Assembly (NCBI GenBank): GCA_017518975.1
Contig: JAFWTH010000098.1
Location: 1-44,074, forward strand
Length of the DNA: 44,074 nucleotides
Direction: 5' to 3'
Source of the DNA: Clostridia bacterium
GTDB taxonomy: Bacteria > Bacillota > Clostridia > Oscillospirales > CAG-272
Position 1 is the first letter of the stretch; each line of letters begins with the position of its first letter. The translations under genes were made by a program, and so were the position numbers. The notes below the pieces were generated by a model. It saw nothing but the letters and a program-made list of their open reading frames with translations. It ran no database searches and had not been told where the DNA came from. This document shows, piece after piece, positions 41,866 through 44,074 of the stretch.

Positions 41866-43126
41866 TTTGGAACCTGAGAAAATGGTTTCCCTAAAAGCAC
41901 AATTTGAAAGAGTTTTAAAGAGCGCATACGAGACCACCCCGTATTTTAACAATCTGATAAATGAGATTTCCGAAGATGAGGACGAGTTAAATGCTGATTT
42001 CTTCTCTAAACTGCCTGTCTTTGATAAAGGAACAATCAGACGTACGGGGTGGTTAAATTTCATTTCCGGAGAATACCTCGATTCCGATTACAGGCTGAAG
42101 AAAGGACCCCGTGCAAGAATTGAAACCACATCGGGAACTACCGGGACTCCAATGAAGATCCTTTGGAACAATAATGACTATTTCTCCTCGATAATAAATC
42201 ATTGGAAATTCAGAGAGAAATTCGGGATTACTCCTTCATCGAGATACTGCACATCGCTCAAACACGTGCCAAACGGGGAAGCGTACCAAATTGAAGGAAA
42301 TAAGCTGACGTTTACTTCGATGCTGTATTCTTCTGAAACCGTTTCGGGAATTCTTGACGCAATAAATGAGTTCAAGCCGGAATGGTTATTTATTCAGAAC
42401 AGCGTACTTTTCACACTCCTCTACTGGGGTGAAAAGGTCGGGATGCGGTTTCCCGAATCGGTAAAATACATCGAATATATGGGCGAACCGCTGAGCGGAT
42501 ACTACCGCAAATACATAGAAAAAAGAATATACGCGCCGTCATCCAATATGTACGGATGCACGGAAACCAACGGAATATCGTATGAGTGTACCTATCACAA
42601 TAACCATCTGCTTACAGATAACGTGTTTGTCGAGATAGTCGATGAAAACGGAAGTGAAATCAAAGAAGGAGAAGACGGTTTTGTCTGCGTTACCGGACTT
42701 CACAATACTGCAATGCCGATACTCAGATATCGACTCAATGATATCGCTCATATAGATAAAACCTTTGTGTGTCCGTGCGGCAACCGCAATCCGGTAATAA
42801 CAATTAAAGCTGCGAGAATGCCAGAGTTTTTAATACTTGGCGATCCGGAATTGTGTTACGGTTGGGCGATGTACGCCCCTGCGAATAAAGAGATCAAGTT
42901 GATAAAAGAGCTACCGGAAGATATTGCGTTCAATTTCATAATGGATTCTTTGGATCACTATGATTTATACGTTTACAAGAATCCTAACAGAGTGGAAAAC
43001 ATCGAAAGAATTATCGAGGACTTGTTTATTATATATGGACTTCCGAATATAAAGTTTACAGTTCACGAATCAGATGAATATGACCCTTCTAAAATGTCAG
43101 GAATACTGAGGAAAATTGATTTATGA
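41840..43126 (+). CDS. PaaK-like adenylate-forming ligase
   Basis: 428 residues. The phosphate loop TTSGTTGTPMK near residue 95, MYGCTETNG and the Arg-containing ILRYRLNDIAHID follow the phenylacetate-CoA ligase (PaaK/CapK) subgroup rather than the classic ANL pattern. A CPCGNR stretch could hold zinc. Close relatives in clusters activate aromatic or small acids for transfer to carrier proteins. The start is uncertain: ATG 41828, 41840 or 41882; 41840 has AAAGGA at 11 nt. The following gene overlaps by ATGA. Confidence 0.8.
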   Translation: MLKKKRKSDLEPEKMVSLKAQFERVLKSAYETTPYFNNLINEISEDEDELNADFFSKLPVFDKGTIRRTGWLNFISGEYLDSDYRLKKGPRARIETTSGTTGTPMKILWNNNDYFSSIINHWKFREKFGITPSSRYCTSLKHVPNGEAYQIEGNKLTFTSMLYSSETVSGILDAINEFKPEWLFIQNSVLFTLLYWGEKVGMRFPESVKYIEYMGEPLSGYYRKYIEKRIYAPSSNMYGCTETNGISYECTYHNNHLLTDNVFVEIVDENGSEIKEGEDGFVCVTGLHNTAMPILRYRLNDIAHIDKTFVCPCGNRNPVITIKAARMPEFLILGDPELCYGWAMYAPANKEIKLIKELPEDIAFNFIMDSLDHYDLYVYKNPNRVENIERIIEDLFIIYGLPNIKFTVHESDEYDPSKMSGILRKIDL

Positions 43127-43797
43127 TAATCATATTTCAAATAGCTTATCAATTGATTCTATGGCTGGCAAACAGGTTCATAATAAAAGACAGAAAACTC
43201 AAAAACGTATTTCTGATGCTAAGTACGATCGCTATCGTTTTTTGGGGATTCCAGTATGGTTTTGAAGATTTCCTGTCATTTAATCTGATTATTATACTTG
43301 TTTGTCCCGCGGCTGCGTATCTGACGTACCTAATATCTCTATTTATTGTCGGGACAAAGTTTGAGAAAAAGAATTTGATCCCTTTTGAATGTTTCAGATA
43401 TAAGGGTAAGCTATTCCGGATGTTCCGAAACGAGAGTCTGCGGAATGTGGTCAGTTCAACGTATGAGGAATTACTCTATCGATGGTTCCTGTTTAACGCT
43501 ATTTCACTACTAACAAAAAGCGTTTTACTTTCCGGGATAATAACATCTGTGTCATTTTTCGCAGTTCATATCAGTAAAGAAAAAGCAATTGTTCAACACA
43601 TTGATATTTTGGCATTCTCAATTCTTATAACAGTATTCTTTGCGTTAACGAAGAACCCGCTTTATTGTATTATGATTCACATATTGAGAAATCAACTGGT
43701 GATATGCCAGAAATATGTTTATATAAAGCGAGAAAATGACAGAAAACTTGAGTTGTTCAAAATAATCAGGAATAGGAGACAGTTAAATGAACAGTAA
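43123..43797 (+). CDS. CPBP-family intramembrane glutamic protease
   Basis: 224 residues with about six membrane segments. The catalytic set is visible: EExxxR (Glu115, Glu116, Arg120), FxxxH (His149) and HxxxN (His186, Asn190). In Bacillota peptide clusters such proteins process leader peptides or give immunity; both are possible here. The start ATG overlaps the stop of the PaaK-like gene, and the next gene begins 11 bases before its stop, so translation is coupled. Confidence 0.87.
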   Translation: MIIIFQIAYQLILWLANRFIIKDRKLKNVFLMLSTIAIVFWGFQYGFEDFLSFNLIIILVCPAAAYLTYLISLFIVGTKFEKKNLIPFECFRYKGKLFRMFRNESLRNVVSSTYEELLYRWFLFNAISLLTKSVLLSGIITSVSFFAVHISKEKAIVQHIDILAFSILITVFFALTKNPLYCIMIHILRNQLVICQKYVYIKRENDRKLELFKIIRNRRQLNEQ

Positions 43798-44074
43798 AAA
43801 CAAGAAACACTTCCTTACCGAGCTTCATCTTTTTAAATCGGGCGAGACATGCTTCGTTTTTCTCCCGAGAAATCTCCAGCTTTTTGAGGTCGATGAGGAT
43901 ACATACGGTAAACTCGAAAAACTGACGTCAGAAGCGGAGAATAACTCCGGGGTAATTGACTGTAAGGATGAAGATCTTATATCCGCCGGATTCATATATG
44001 AAGGAGAAGAACTGCAGGAAGACCCCATCAAAGAGGGTTATTATAAAGCCGTCGAAAAACAGGAGGATGACGGA
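43787..44074 (+). CDS. Start of a cluster protein, possibly a radical SAM peptide maturase (cut by window edge)
   Basis: 96 residues are visible; the frame runs off the right edge. ELHLFKSGETCFVFLPRNLQLFEVDEDTYGKL (seen in parts, residues 11-43) resembles the short N-terminal domain of SPASM-type radical SAM enzymes that modify peptides. The CxxxCxxC cluster motif would lie beyond the window, so the assignment is tentative. AGGAG lies 8 nt before the ATG. A different enzyme or a carrier-binding protein cannot be excluded. Confidence 0.5.
   Translation, partial: MNSKNKKHFLTELHLFKSGETCFVFLPRNLQLFEVDEDTYGKLEKLTSEAENNSGVIDCKDEDLISAGFIYEGEELQEDPIKEGYYKAVEKQEDDG

Noticed and set aside
1..44074. 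CRISPR array or rRNA genes
   Set aside because: No series of equal short repeats with spacers, and no 16S/23S sequence. The only tandem repeat is the 12-bp coding one at 23301.

Overview
The window reads as a chromosome of an anaerobic, low-complexity-promoter Clostridia-type Bacillota. This rests on AGGAGG-type ribosome binding sites, TTGACA/TATAAT promoters with 17-bp spacers, a type III glutamine synthetase, DUF4364 and DUF1292 proteins, and an oxygen-sensitive glycyl radical enzyme. The left 17.4 kb is GC-rich and compact. From the tRNA-Ser at 17.7 kb rightwards the sequence becomes visibly AT-rich and accessory. No species can be named from the sequence alone.

Core part (1-17.4 kb): a truncated glycyl radical enzyme; a membrane family 2 glycosyltransferase; a complete polyamine-type ABC transporter operon (potA-potB-potC-potD, minus strand) behind one strong promoter and an unusually long leader; a small lipoprotein; glnN (type III glutamine synthetase); a DUF1292 protein; an OppA-like lipoprotein; a DUF4364 protein; a small sigma-70 family factor; a zinc-ribbon protein behind a degenerate tRNA-like sequence; a YhiN/BaiN-type flavoprotein; and a small helical protein of unknown function.

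Mobile part (17.5-28.3 kb): a broken tRNA-Ser, then an intact tRNA-Ser(UGA), with a tyrosine integrase, an excisionase-like protein and an orphan MazF toxin beside it. Two directly repeated 519-bp copies (19759-20277 and 23549-24067) bracket a cassette holding a pRiA4b ORF-3-like protein and an AlbA_2/Schlafen-type ATP-binding regulator. Both copies carry a minus-strand terminator hairpin with a compensatory base change, so they are candidates for a structured RNA. Further right are a sigma-like protein, a zinc-ribbon protein, a LexA-like repressor, a WYL regulator and an AraC regulator.

Biosynthetic part (28.4-44.07 kb, running off the right edge): two half-size ABC exporters, a nucleotidyltransferase, a thymidylate-kinase-like protein, an unrecognised protein, an acyl carrier protein, an AMP-forming ligase, a CYTH protein, a BtrH-like protein and a nitroreductase lie in one tightly overlapping series. 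A second AraC regulator and an XRE regulator follow. Then comes a second series: AMP-ligase, acyl carrier protein, PaaK-like ligase, CPBP membrane protease, and the first 96 residues of a protein whose start resembles the N-terminus of peptide-modifying radical SAM enzymes. I infer a specialised-metabolite cluster that activates acyl or amino-acyl groups on two carrier proteins, transfers them to a nucleophile, and exports the product. I do not recognise the combination. The two AraC proteins are paralogues and sit next to direct-repeat operators with a 21-bp period, which suggests a dedicated regulatory circuit.
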